DNA of 64,000 bases, taken from Trematomus loennbergii (Eukaryota > Chordata > Actinopteri > Perciformes > Nototheniidae). Below, piece after piece: positions 9,986-22,074 of this stretch; positions within the stretch are counted from its first letter, which is position 1, and the number at the start of each line of letters is the position of its first letter. Below the pieces are notes generated by a model. The model made no database searches, was not told the origin of the DNA, and saw nothing but the letters and a program-made list of their open reading frames with translations. The position numbers were made by a program, and so were the translations under genes. Where the stretch lies: the NCBI GenBank assembly GCA_012861695.1, contig JAAOOA010000161.1, positions 124,001 to 188,000 on the forward strand, given 5' to 3'.

Positions 9986-12285
9986 CAACACATTCTCACT
10001 CCCAACTCGGCCTATGTTGACGTTATGTCAGGGTCCCTGTCGTCACTTTCCAACGCAAGGGGGGGCCCTTTAGCATCGAGTTTCAACTATCAGGGAGTCC
10101 CATTGACTTGCATAGAGCTCCCTGAACGTTGGTAATAGACGAGTTGGGATCGCGGCGAAATGCTCACCGCAGATCCATTCTCACAGCGTTTATCAACCTT
10201 TTTCTAACTCAATATCAAGCCACACTTATTGTTTTACTTCTTTATTTTAATTGAATAATGTAAGACTTTTGTTGCGTCAGTTAGGGGGAGAGTAGGGGCT
10301 CAGAAAACTGACATCTGTATTGTTTCATCGTTTTTTCCTTCTAATTTTGTATTCTTTTCTAAACCACACACTGTTATTTACTCAACAATAACACACACTT
10401 ATCCTTGTGTTTATTTATTTGTTTGATTAATAAACACAAGTTGGAGTCCGTCAGGACCGAGGGTCGGAGCAGCTCATAGTAGTTGCTTTAGAGAATTTTA
10501 CACCCGGAAGTAAGTATTCTCTCCGCTTCGCTCAAACCCTGTGATTAGTCCTCAAGCTCTGTGATTGGATGTTTGAGTGTGCGCCGAGGGTTACGCCGAG
10601 CGTCAAACAGCACTTTGAAATGGGATGGAACCACGGCAGACTGTCCAAAACTGGATTTGAACACACCCCGTCCCCCCCTCCCCCACCCCGTGTATTGTGT
10701 GTTTCGCAACATGTTCTATGGCACGTCTTTGCTGGGAATTGTAGTTTTAAAAGACGTTTTCATATTTCCCACAATAAGAAGTTGCCAGTATTAAACTGTG
10801 TACATCCCTGGAGGTTTAGGGGATAGGAAACACTCAAATTTAAAACATATAATTAATAAATGTGTGAAAATTGCTTGTGTCCATAATGGGCAGCATTAAT
10901 ATATACCCACATGACAGCTAAGGTCAGAAGAGCTTTATTTAACAGCTGGTCTTATGTCTGTGACCCCTCCTGTTGTCAATTGATAAGCCTGAAACATGCA
11001 CTTGTCAAGGTTCAGAGGCACATTTAGCAAATATGGCAGTAGCCATCGATCGTCTTAAGATAAGATAAGATATACTTTATTGATCCCATCATCCCAAGTT
11101 GGACATTTGTTCGTTACAGCAGCATGTGTAACAGTTGTAAATATGCAGTGCTTCAACATAGTTAACGTTGCAGGAAAGTTGATTGTCAAGTCCCAAAACA
11201 AATTATGCAATATATTAGACGTTAAGTACTTTGTCAGGCTTAATATGTATCTGTAGATACCCCCAAAGCTTTTTTCTTATTCAAAAGAAGACCTTAACTT
11301 AAAGTATTCTTAATGTTTAAATAAAGCATTATTAGTTTGTCTGTTTTGCACATCCTCCTATTAATATCTTTGTACATCCTGCACTAAACTGTTTTATTGT
11401 AGAGGTCACTTACAGTATCTTTGATATTTTCTATTCTATATTTCTATCATTGAGCTTCTACTTTCCCCCTATGAAAGGATGTACTCTTAATATTTGTATG
11501 TTTTCATCAAATATAACATATCAACAATAAAATGCAATAACGTGCTTTAACCACTAGGCGGTTAAAGCACTCAGGTTTACAGTTAACACAATAAAATATG
11601 CTGCTGTTTCCAGTTTAGTTTATGATGGATGTATTTTGTTATCCACACATATATTGTTTTTATATTTGTAACACCGAACCGACAGAAAAGATGGTCTTAA
11701 CATGACCCAGTGGTCTAGTTAATAAAAAATATATTATAAACATAATATTAAAATGAACTCTTATTTTAAAATACAGCTTCCTGTCTTCGAATGAGCTGCT
11801 CCGACCCTCGGTCCTGACGGACTCCAAAAGTCCGACATTATACAATCAAACAAATAATTAAACACAAGGATAATTGTGTCTTATTGTTGAGTAAATAACA
11901 GTGTGTGGTTTAGAAAAGAATACAAAATTAGAAGGAAAAAACGACGAAACAATACAGATGTCAGTTTTCTGAGCCCCTACTCTCCCCATAACTGACAGCA
12001 ACAAAAGCCCGAAATTATTCAATTAAAATAAAGAAGTAAACACAATAAGTGTGGCTTGATATTGAGTTAGAAAAAGGTTGATAAACGCTGTGAGAATCGA
12101 TCTGCGGAGAGCATTTCGCCGCGATCCCAACTCGTCTATTACCAACGTTCAGGGAGCTCTATGCAAGTCAATGGGACTCCCTGATAGTTGAAACTCGAAG
12201 CTAAAGGGCCCCCACTGCGTTGGAAAGTGACGACAGGGACCCTGACAAAGTCAACATAGGCCGAGTTGGGAGTGAGAATGTGTTG
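9986..12285. mobile_element. 2.3-kb foldback element with roughly 490-bp inverted arms
   Basis: The left arm (9986 to about 10480) starts CAACACATTCTCACTCCCAA. The right arm (about 11795 to 12285) is its reverse complement, with small indels. Shared internal markers include the TCAGGGTCCCTGTCGTCACT block and GTCCGTCAGGACCGAGGGTC at the inner edge. The centre is AT-rich and non-coding. It contains a fish retroposon-like tail (AAGATATACTTTATTGATCC at 11066). No transposase is seen. No clear target duplication could be assigned. Confidence 0.85.
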
Positions 12286-13739
12286 GTTCCAGAGCCGGTT
12301 CCAGGCTACAGCCTGATTTAGCTCTGTTTCTTCCTATTTCCACCGCAGCGGAGCCGGCTCTAAGCACCGAAAACCGGTTCTTAGCTGACCCCACTCGGCT
12401 GCCCGGCAAGAACCAAGAACCAATACTTCACGCTTAATTCGGAGGGGGGCGAGATTAACCTGAACAATAACAGTTAGTGGCGAGTACAGCAAATACAAGT
12501 TGTAACAAGCAGTAGCGCTGAGCAAAGTTACCAGAACGTGACCACACACTTATAAAAAAAACACACTTTATAAAGTCAGGCAACACTAACCAGGCTTAAT
12601 GTGATTCTGTTTATTTTTACCTTACTTTGACCATCCGTTCGCTCTTATTGATTATTGTGGAGAGCAGAGGCCTGTACTACGAAGCCGGATTTTCCTAACC
12701 TGGATATGTTTGAGTTAGCCGGTTGGCCCAATCCAAAACATACGCGCTCTCGCTAAACTGTACTACGACGCTGGTTATCAAGTGGATCGCTCAAGCCAGC
12801 GTGTCCTATCTAGTTAGGTGCGCGTTCACATGAAAGGGGTGGTATTTGGAGCATTCGACGTTCGACGTTTTCCTGTTGTTTTGTATTATAGCAGCTATCG
12901 GATGGAATCAATGCATACTGAAACACATTCACTTATGGGGATGGGGGATATTTATCAGCTGCTTGTGTGACAGTCAGACAGTGAAGACTTTACAGCGGCC
13001 GCTGCCTTGAGAGTAGAATAAACTCCGGTGGACCAGCAGCACTGCAGCGGTCGGTAAATACCGCTGAACCACATCAATAAACAATTAACCACGGCACTCA
13101 GGAGAAAAGTACAAGGGTTGATTAGTAGTTATTTAATTTAATCTGGCTTCGTATGATTATAAGAAACACGATCATCGACCCGACGTAGTCCCCTATTGTT
13201 GTTGTGTGAGCGGCGTTTGGGAGAAACGTAAATGGTGATGCCATGATGCAGCAGCGGCAGCACCAGTCGGGCTCTGAGCGGTGGAAACCATGGTGGTTTT
13301 GTGAAATAATATTTAAATTATATATAATAAATAAATAAAACAAATACATTAATTTATTTAAAAAAAATAAAGTAACAATATATATATTTTATATATATTG
13401 TTACTTAATTTAAAAAAATATATTATTTCACATTTCATTTGCAATGTTGAATGTTCAATAAAAAGTTCTGTTTGAAAGGATGTACTTGAATTATTATTAT
13501 ATATTATCATTATGTCAGTGGTCTAAAATGGTCTTACGGTGCCGACAATATTATCGTTTATTGCAATAATTTCCGTAAAAATGTATCGTCCAACAAAATT
13601 AATTATCGTGACAGGCCTAATGGGAGCTAAATAGCCCCAAAAACAAAATGCTCCTCACCTTAATCTGAAGACTTATTTGATGTTTTCTCACGTGTTTTCT
13701 CACGTCCTGAACATTGACCGTTAACGTGTCTTCATGCAG
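12286..13739. repeat. segmental duplicate of 32035-32949 (intron before C-terminal exon)
   Basis: Positions 12286-12665 match 32035-32415 (GGTTCCAGAGCC onward) and 13115-13739 match 32500-32949. Between them lies unique sequence at 12666-13110. The copy includes the right end of a TAGGCCTGTC...GACAGGCCTA element. The breakpoint coincides with the right end of the foldback element. Confidence 0.85.
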
Positions 13740-14000
13740 GTTCAAAGTGTCGGCATCCGGAAAGTGACTCTCAAGATTAGAGGGATCAAGGAAGCCACGC
13801 TGAAGGAGACTGAACTGGAGGTGGATTTAGACACGAAGCTGCTCACGCTCGTCGTGTCGTCTCGACTTCTGGCGAACACGCTCGACTTCCAGCTGAAGAA
13901 AGGCTTTGACAAAGATCTCCTTGAAAGAATACCGCTCTCAGTGGAGGCTGAAATACAAGGAAACAGAATCATCAAAATGGCAGACCCTGAGAACATCTGA
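13740..14000 (+). CDS. C-terminal exon of PYD/OB family, copy B
   Basis: The acceptor is TTCATGCAG. The exon opens in phase 0 at Val-Gln-Ser-Val-Gly and encodes 86 residues ending Pro-Glu-Asn-Ile-stop. The pattern of alternating hydrophobic residues (Lys-Val-Thr-Leu-Lys-Ile-Arg-Gly-Ile, then Leu-Leu-Thr-Leu-Val-Val) suggests a small beta-rich or mixed module. I recognise no named family. No OB exons precede it in this copy, so it is either an alternative last exon for the PYD gene or a duplicated remnant. It differs from copy C at 12 codons, all amino-acid changing. Confidence 0.65.
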   Translation, partial: VQSVGIRKVTLKIRGIKEATLKETELEVDLDTKLLTLVVSSRLLANTLDFQLKKGFDKDLLERIPLSVEAEIQGNRIIKMADPENI

Positions 14001-14192
14001 AGGGGAGTTCTGCAAATGAATGTTTTCCTCGAAATCTCAAACTTCGACATTTTGACTTTTTGCTAAATATATCAAAATGCTGACTTTTTTCTCAAAATCA
14101 AAAATTCTGACTTTTAAAAAAACTCAATCTTAATTTAATAATGTATCTCCCTGTTTTTGATAGCTTATGTTTGAAGTTATTAGTTTAATTAA

Positions 14193-15352
14193 CCTCTTAA
14201 GGACGACGATCCCCCCAGTGGACCCCCCCCACCGTTTTTTTTCGAGACTGTGTCTCAGGGCTTTTTAACATTTATGAAACTATTAATGTGTAGCACCAGA
14301 TTAACGGGAAGAATCTCAGCTAACTGAAGATATGAACCATTTTTACCAAAACACAAGGGTAATACCAAGCCTCTGAATTAGCACTAAGCGAAAAAATGCT
14401 AACGCACTTAGCACAGAACTCAAGATAAAGATACCCTTATTACTTATCGTAACTGCATATAAAATATATCTGATTAAAGCTGAGACTCCACAGATTATTA
14501 GGTATAGTATCATCACTGAGCGATCCGAACCCGCGACAGGGGAAGCAAACACAGACATCACAACACGTACCTTTACGGAGCTTTTACGGGAGATCGTCTC
14601 ACCGTAGCTGTCAATCTGATCAAAAGACGTGTTCAATGGCATTAAAACGAGAAAGAACGCGGCTGAATCTGTTGATCCATAGGTTGATAATGTACCTGTG
14701 CCTTTGAAAAAATTATTTATAATCCATAATTCCATTTTTATGTAAAAACTCGGAGAGAAAAAGTTAGCTGCTAATGGTCAGAGTGTAGCAGCTTCGGTTT
14801 TGGTAACGCGTCACTCTCACTCCTTATTTGTTAACGTTTTGGTGTGTATATAACTTTCCCTCGATTCCATTGGCTCTAGCGGTTATAAAGAGATTTCATT
14901 CATCAAAATCGAGCAAGGGGGGCCAGAGATAGGTCAAATCCACCCAAATGACCCCAGAAGTGGTTTTTTTGCTAAACCTCTCTAAAAAGCTCAAATGTCA
15001 CTTGTTTTGCATCAATCTTGATACAGGGTACTTATAATATGTTGTACTTTGGATTCCTAAAGCTTTTAGTCTACTAACCCATCATCCAAGGGTAGTTTTC
15101 ACTATAAGTAAAAAATAATTTTTGGACGGACACTATAATTTACAGTTTTTTATTATGTTCAATCTGAATTTTCTTTAAAATAAAAAACATCTATATTGAT
15201 TCTGACTTTTCTACATCCAACTCACAGGTTTATCATTACTTTGAGAATAAAGATTATTAATTTAACCCTTTTAGAAGGAAGATATGGTCATTTGTTCTGG
15301 GAATGGCATTTTCGAGCCTGAGACCTGAAAAACAGGCTCAGGGTGGAACAGG
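14193..15352 (+). mobile_element. 1.16-kb non-autonomous TTAA-target element with preserved empty site
   Basis: It is flanked by TTAA at 14189-14192 and 15353-15356. The paralogous sequence after copy C (near 33475) reads TTTAATTAACTTTACATT with a single TTAA, which is the exact empty site. It is the reverse-oriented sibling of 8589-9758. The insertion pushes the AATAAA of copy B from about 0.3 kb to 1.37 kb behind the stop codon. Confidence 0.9.
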
Positions 15353-15365
15353 TTAACTTTACATT

Positions 15366-15371
15366 AATAAA
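15366..15371 (+). terminator. candidate poly(A) signal for copy B
   Basis: AATAAA in TAATAAAGAACCTGG, identical to the signal behind copy C at 33484. Confidence 0.45.
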
Positions 15372-16110
15372 GAACCTGGTGTTATTGTTGTGTTTATAAA
15401 TCGGTTAATGTTCAGCGATCCAGAATCAGAAAAACAATGTTAACTAACAATAATTATCATGTATTTGAAATGTGTTTTTACATGTATTTATTTGACGTTT
15501 AACTCTTTTTTTAAATGTATTATAACGTAATTAACTAATTAAAACGTTCCCCTATTCCATGTTCCCCCAGTCATTTATTTTGTTTACTTTAGTATTTATC
15601 TGGTCTGATTTATTATTCATAAACAAAAACACCAAGCCTGAAGCTGACAAATAATGCAAAATAAAATGCCATTCGATTTAACAAAAATTATAAGAAATAA
15701 ATATTTCCATCATAATCTTTACTCCCGTTAATTTTTTTCCTCAAATGTATTTATAATTCCCTTATTGTCTTATTTTTAATTTTTTTATATAAGACACACT
15801 TTTATAATATGTTAATGAGATCCTGTTCTCAATAAATGAAAGGTTTATTTTGGGCCAATCCATTCTTCACTGAGGGGGGACTGACTGGATGTCATGAGGA
15901 GAATATAACCCCCCCCCCCCCCCCTCCCTTATATATTTGTACTATTCCAAATTGACAGCAATTCAAGATTTCAGTTGGTACGAACAGGTTCAGACTTCCC
16001 TCTCCTCTGACTCGCTCTTTATAAATCGGATAGAAAAATATACCGTGTGTGAAAACCCGGGCTGAGGTTGAAGGAAGAGACGCAGTAAGTTCACACTCAG
16101 TTTGTTCAGA
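15372..16110. other. 3' flank of copy B and duplicated block
   Basis: Positions 15372-15620 match 33490-33720. Positions 15870-16110 match 5745-5960. The rest is AT-rich. No gene is seen. Confidence 0.6.
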
Positions 16111-16755
16111 AAATCTATCTGTGAGATACATGTAATTATACATTTACTTTCGGCTTACTTTAAGGGTTAAGGGTTACTTAAGGCTTACTTTAAGGGTTAT
16201 TTAAGGGTTACTTAAGGCTTACTTTAAGGCTTACTTTAAGGGTTACTTAAGGCTTACTTTAAGGGTTACTTAAGGGTTACTATAAGGGTTACTTAAGGCT
16301 TACTTTAAGGGTTAAGGGTTACTTAAGGCTTACTTTAAGGGTTAAGGGTTACTTAAGGCTTACTTTAAGGGTTACTTAAGGCTTACTTTAAGGGTTACTT
16401 AAGGGTTACTTTAAGGATTACTTAAGGGTTACTTTAAGGGTTACTATAGCCCGCAGCGAGGGCAAAAGTCTGATAATTGAGAAAGAAGCAAAGAGAGCTG
16501 CAAACAAAAAGATATGTTATAAAAAGACGAATAGTTGACATGATTACACAAATTATTTGTTTGCAAGTTATAGATTTACGTTTGAGATGACATTTATTTA
16601 ACTTGACTGAGTTTTTTTTTTTCTCTTAAACTCTTAGTTTTGCTTGATCTTAACGGCACAAACCTGATCCCATACTTCGGAGCTCCTTAAAAAATATATG
16701 ATATATATTTTGACTTTGCTCTATTCTATACTAAATGTAAAGCGTTTGGTATGCT
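16110..16755. repeat. dispersed unit with long TTAC-TTAAGGG array, copy 3
   Basis: This is the longest array (16140-16445) of interleaved GGCTTACTTTAAGGGTTACT and GGGTTACTTAA units, followed by the same TAGCCCGCAGCGAGGGCAAA block as copies 1 and 2. Although TTAAGGG looks telomere-like, the unit is about 11-20 bp and not TTAGGG. Confidence 0.9.
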
Positions 16756-16898
16756 GTAGGCACTGACCCGAATATCTGAATTCGTAAAGAAGCAAGATAC
16801 AATGTTCAATTTTAGAAAAATAAAAGAGTATTGAAAGTCAGACAATTTACAATATGCTAAATTCACTGGCTGTGACAGATAATTGTTCAGCCTTTTGG

Positions 16899-16950
16899 TG
16901 GGTGGGCCTGGGTGGGCCTGGGCGAACCCAGGCCCACCCAGGCCCACCCA
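16899..16950. other. perfect 24-bp G-rich hairpin with CGAA loop
   Basis: The left arm is two copies of GGTGGGCCTG extended by TG and GG. The right arm is its exact complement, with a 4-nt CGAA loop at 16923-16926. A shorter relative lies at 17577-17619. Confidence 0.9.
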
Positions 16951-17143
16951 TGATTACGCACAAGAGAGCACCCAGTTTAGGTCCATGCGAACCAGGAGGA
17001 AGGCTTGAGTTCAGGCTGTGCTACAACACACACACACACACATACACGCACACACACACACATAGTATAAATGTTATTTATCATATATTATTATTATTTG
17101 ATCATTTTCAGTGCGTTAAACTTTTTTAAATGTATTTGTTTAG

Positions 17144-17203
17144 CCGCGATGAGCAAACCAGCTGACTTAGGAGCAGTGCCCAAGGAGATGGAACCTGCAG
17201 CTG
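17144..17203 (+). CDS. linker exon L3 of PYD/OB gene
   Basis: The acceptor is TTTAAATGTATTTGTTTAG and the donor CAGCTG then GTAAAC. The exon is 60 nt, phase 1 in and phase 1 out, so it can be skipped or repeated without changing the frame. It encodes about 20 residues (Met-Ser-Lys-Pro-Ala-Asp-Leu-Gly-Ala-Val-Pro-Lys...). This is the only full-length and in-frame linker between the PYD exon and the OB exons. The linker is likely disordered. A CA microsatellite begins 4 nt into the intron. Confidence 0.6.
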
Positions 17204-17205
17204 GT

Positions 17206-17239
17206 AAACACACACACACACACACCACACACACACACA

Positions 17240-17291
<52 letters not shown>
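17206..17291. repeat. (CA)n at the 5' splice site of L3
   Basis: Near-pure CA with two CCA interruptions, starting immediately after the donor GTAAA. Confidence 0.97.
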
Positions 17292-17294
<3 letters not shown>

Positions 17295-17695
17295 AAATGT
17301 TATTTATCATATATTATTATTATTTTTATCATTTTCAAACCTGATCCCATACATGGAGCTCCTTAAAAAATATATTATATATTATATTTGACTTTGCTCT
17401 ATTCTATACTAAATGTAAAGCGTTTGGTATGCTGTAGGCACTGACCCGAATATCTGAATTCGTAAAGAAGCAAGATACAATGTTCAATTTTAGAAAAATA
17501 AAAGAGTATTGAAAGTTAGACAATTTACAATATGCTAAATTCACTGGCTGTGACAGATAATTGTTCAGCCTTCTGGTGGGTGGGCCTGGGCGAACCCAGG
17601 CCCACCCAGGCGCACCCATGATTACGCACGAGAGAGCACCCAGTTTAGGTCCATGCGAACCAGGAGGAAGGCTTGAGTTCAGGCTGTGCTACAAC

Positions 17696-17827
<132 letters not shown>

Positions 17828-17935
17828 AAATGTTATTATCATATATTATTATTATTTTTATCATTTTCAAACCTGATCCCATACATCGGATGGAGGAGGG
17901 CTTGAGTTCAGGCTGTGCTACAGACACACACATAT

Positions 17936-20900
17936 GAGGTGTGATTTGTGCCAAAGAACGAACTCACTGAGCAGACAATCGTGTCGATCGTCGCCTACCA
18001 TGCCGTGAACTATGCCGCAAGAGAAGTAACGTGACACTCTCGTCCCCACCCCTCTCGTCTGAGAAGCTACGTGACGTCTGCGTCTGAAGTTACTTTACTT
18101 TGGTAGTTATCACCAAATAACCCAGTAATGTTACAGCTACGTTGCTGTTCAAGCTAGACTCTATTTCAATATAGTTTTGGCATTAAAATAATGTTACACC
18201 TCTTGTATGCCCTGAATGCAAAAACAACCACAGACAAGAATATATATTTTTAATTATCAAAATGATAACAAAGTCTGAAAAAACAGGAGAAGCCTGTCTT
18301 CCCTTGGTCTCCAGGAGAAAACGCCACTGCATATCACCACGTTTTCATATAGTTTTGTGTGTGAAATAGATCGCTGCAGTGAACACGACTTTATGTATTT
18401 GTTTATGGTTTATTTGATTTGGAGGGATGCAGTATACATAGAAGTTCAGAGAAGAGGCAACCCCTATATATTGTTTATTTTATTTCATTTCATTTCAGCA
18501 CCATGGTAGAGGCAAATATAGAGTTACTGTGCAGAGATTATAATGTCCCGTTTACTAAAATATGTATTGTTTTATGATATTTAGTTGACAAAATAGTCAC
18601 TGTGCTACATTTTGCTGCACTCAAGCATACGTCTGAAGACAAGAGTTGTGTCCCCCTTTGGCCACAAGGGGAGTATATATATTGTATATATATATTTTGT
18701 ATAGATGTTGCAACTATACAGCTTTGGCAATACTATATGTAACTGAGGTCATGCTAATAAAGCTATTGAATTGAATATACCTTTAAGTGAGCTGTCAGGA
18801 GGAAACAAAGGTTCGCCAACACATTGCACTTTAATGCTGAGAAAGTACAAAGACGTGAAACGATGTGCTGCAATGTCTGTATATTTTTGAAGAATGCCAA
18901 GTAAAGGAAGAAAGTAATAACTCGCACTGAGTCTTAATACATTACTTTATTTCTATTATATAGAAACACTATCCAATGATTTATTATGTTTGTGTTACAC
19001 ACACACCATTACTGAATTCATTCTAAAACCAAGAATAACCTATACAACAATAGGGAGCCCTGGCTCAAGGACGGACAAAACAAGGACATGATTATTTTCC
19101 AATTACAGTATATTTATTTAAAGAGAGTAACTCAATTGTGATATCAGTTAATCAGTAATGTGTGTAGTGTACGGGTGTGTGATGTGTCAGCAGGGCCGGA
19201 CTGGGACCATAGGTCAGGCCGGGAATATACACCCAGCCAGGCCACTACCAGTTTTGTTTGGGGGCGTTTTGCTGGATGTATCGTCAATATTTACAACGTT
19301 GCTGCCCGTAGTGATAGCCCTACAGTTTGAATCTACTACTTAAATAGAAACATATGGACATAGGATATTGTTAAAAAAAGGTGTGCATATGTATTTGGGA
19401 ACCTTTCCATGTGAACATGTTTTATTTGGGGGTGGACCTCAAATGGATTAAACTCTGATCAATAACTATAGTAACTTATTGAGAGAACATGAACATAGCT
19501 TGCTTATACTGTTGTCATTACATTTCCTTTGTTTTGTTCAGTGTTTTCATAGACATAGCCTATTGAAACAGTTTCCTCTGTACCTGCCAGTTCTGTCCAC
19601 TGCTCTGCATCTCTCCCTCAGGGCCATCACCATCAGCATCATCTGATAGTGGAACTGAATAAGGAGAATGTAATCATTACATTAACAACTATTTATGAAA
19701 TAACATTATTCAAGAACATACATTATGCAACACTTATTTTATCACTTAGTTGACCCTGTATTTGCATGGCCTAAACCATAATGATTGTCTCCCCTTTAGA
19801 CAACATAACCATCTCAAGTGATTCACTCACAGTATGAGGGGTTTGTAGCCCCACAGTTAGCTGCAGTCTAACGGTTATATTACATATATTTGCCTTGAGT
19901 AACATTAAGGACATGTTTGGGTTTTGTGTAGCCTTATAGTCTCCAGTCACACAGGGCCTGCCACTAACTTAGCAGCAGTGCGCTGGTCTCGTGAGAAACG
20001 GAGAGTGGAACAACCATCACATCTTCATTATTCTCCTGAAATGTAAATGTGCCCATTCGCTAGTCTGACACATGACTGTATATATAAAGGTCTGGTCTGA
20101 CAGGTGCGTGGTTCTCACTGCGCTTCATACCGGTGCAACTTTGAACACCTTCAATATATGCCGCATTAATTGATTTGGCCTGCAGTCACTGCATCTGGGC
20201 TGAATTAAACACGTATTATTTTAGTCCTGTGTGTTTATTAGAGGCCATGTCAGCAGGCCACATCATGCCAGCGTTGCGTTCACAAGACATACAAGCCACA
20301 AACTGGCAATCGAGAGCTGCTAGACACAATTTATTAATCCCCGTACCGGACAATTGTTATTTGTTCCAAATCGGAACCAGATTTCGGTTCCCGACCCTCA
20401 TCACATCCCCAGCCACAGCCGGTCTTAACCGGTCTTGACATAAAATCTCGAGTCCTATAGGTCCGATACAGAGACAATACGAAACCAAATGCAGTCGATT
20501 CCAAGACCAATACCGTTGGTCTCGAGTACAACACCAGCAAATATTCTCATACTAATGATTATTAATTCCCCTCTCTTCTGATACCAATACTGTGCCGATG
20601 AGAAACTGTAGGCTACCTGTAACACTCTCCAAACTAGGAGCGGAATCATTCGAAAAATATAATATAGGATAATGCTATACAATGCTAACGGAGGCGAGAC
20701 GTACGTTATTCACGCGCTTATGTACACGCTTATCCACACGTACGTTATCAACACGCATATCTAAGATAGAGCTTTCTAAGCTACGCCACCGCTACGTGAG
20801 CGCGTACTTTGAGCGCACCTATGGTACGTCGCCGTGACGTCTGACGTCTGACATCGTCGTGACGTCGCCTGTATTCTACGTCAACCCATTCACAATTGAT

Positions 20901-20980
20901 GGAGGCGTTGGCGCACGTTGACACGTCAGTTCTCCGCTCAGTTAGCTTAGTTATCTGTTCTTTGGCACAAATCACACCTC
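17936..20980. mobile_element. 3.0-kb insertion with inverted ends, unclassified DNA transposon
   Basis: The left end GAGGTGTGATTTGTGCCAAA and the right end TTTGGCACAAATCACACCTC are exact inverted repeats of about 24 bp. They sit in what would otherwise be a continuous CA repeat before TATAAATGTTATTTATC. The interior has clusters of TGACGTC near both ends, a fragment beginning CAGGGCCGGACTGGGACC at 19193 (a hAT-type end) and a retroposon-like tail near 18760. No transposase frame is recognised. The CA context hides the target duplication. Confidence 0.7.
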
Positions 20981-21077
20981 TCACACACACACACACATTA
21001 TAAATGTTATTTATCATATATTATTATTATTTTGATCATTTTCAGTGTGTTAAACTTTTTTAAATGTATTTGTTTAG

Positions 21078-21104
21078 CCGCAATGAGCAAACCAGCTGAC
21101 TTAG

Positions 21105-21105
<1 letters not shown>
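21078..21105 (+). pseudogene. truncated linker exon L4
   Basis: The acceptor and first 28 nt (encoding Met-Ser-Lys-Pro-Ala-Asp-Leu) match L3. The remainder, including the donor, is replaced by a CA repeat running to 21156. Confidence 0.6.
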
Positions 21106-21158
<53 letters not shown>

Positions 21159-21162
21159 TAAA

Positions 21163-21199
<37 letters not shown>

Positions 21200-21200
21200 G
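21106..21200. repeat. (CA)n followed by (ATT)n
   Basis: CA repeat to 21156, then an ATT trinucleotide run to about 21200, directly before the acceptor of the joining exon. Confidence 0.95.
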
Positions 21201-21215
21201 TTTTATCATTTTCAG

Positions 21216-21330
21216 CGAAATGGACCAGGAAAGTTTTTTTGTTTGTTCAGAGGTTTCCGACGCCAGCGGTGAAATCCAGAGCCTGATCAACTCCACCCAG
21301 AAACTCACCCTGAGCCCTCAGGCTCCACAG
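21216..21330 (+). CDS. joining exon between linker and OB region
   Basis: It lies between the acceptor TCATTTTCAG and the donor CCACAG then GTAGAA. The long open part reads Val-Cys-Ser-Glu-Val-Ser-Asp-Ala-Ser-Gly-Glu-Ile-Gln and ends Ser-Pro-Gln-Ala-Pro-Gln in phase 0, which is the phase required by the OB1 exon. Entry in phase 1 from a linker exon reaches a stop unless one T is added to the run of seven T at 21234-21240. This may be a base-call deletion. Alternatively the ATG at 21219 is a start codon. I recognise no domain. Confidence 0.5.
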
Positions 21331-21549
21331 GTAGAAAATGTGCTCGGACTTGTTTGTTTTTCTGTCAGCACAATGACGGAAAAACACCCGGCTTGATTAT
21401 CTGAAGTGTCCAAGAAGGAAGCCATTTATTGTTGGAGTATTTAACAATCAATGGGCAGATCCACTATGTTTGCCAAAGTGCTGCATTCAAGAGGTACAAC
21501 AGGAAAACCCCATGGTGGTTTACTCAAGGACTCAAGTACTGTACTTAGT

Positions 21550-21680
21550 AGGGGTGGGAATCACCAGGCTCCCCACGATATGATACTATCGCGATACTTA
21601 AGCCACGATACGATAGTATTGCGATTCTACGATATGATAAGTATTGCGATACGATATATTGCGATATTGCAGATCACATG
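21550..21680. mobile_element. end of a dispersed DNA element
   Basis: AGGGGTGGGAATCACCAGGC followed by repeated CGATACGATA/GCGATA motifs resembles a familiar hAT-type terminal region of fish genomes. The other end is not found. Confidence 0.5.
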
Positions 21681-22074
21681 GGTCATGTCCATGTCCGTCT
21701 TCCCTTCCTGGTTAAAACATGTATTTGCAATATGAATAGTTTATGTAAATAACCCAATGTGTGTTCTTTGAACCTGAAAAGGAGTTATTTTTGTTACTTT
21801 CATTGCAATCGTATTCATGTCTTAACTTCCTGTTTTATATAGACATGCTTTTATTTTGAAGGCGACTTTGCGCTATTAGCAGGAAGTTACTGTTCCCAAC
21901 GCAAAGACGGAGAAAAAGAACGGAGATAAAGTACAGATATTAACGGATATATCAACATTTAAATATGGCGATATCAAAAGATAAAGTTTAAATGTAAGTG
22001 TTAGCAAGAGGCTCAGGGTTAGTGTTACTGTAATATAAACATGTGGTTTGAGTCTTCGTTTACTGTATTATAAC

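Noticed and set aside
14343..14735. 130-residue open frame on the minus strand
   Set aside because: It lies wholly inside the TTAA element. Its relative in the copy at 8589 is shorter and interrupted, and no domain is visible.
16140..16445. Internal telomere repeat
   Set aside because: The motif is TTACTTAAGGG/GGCTTACTTTAAGGG, not TTAGGG, and occurs in dispersed blocks.
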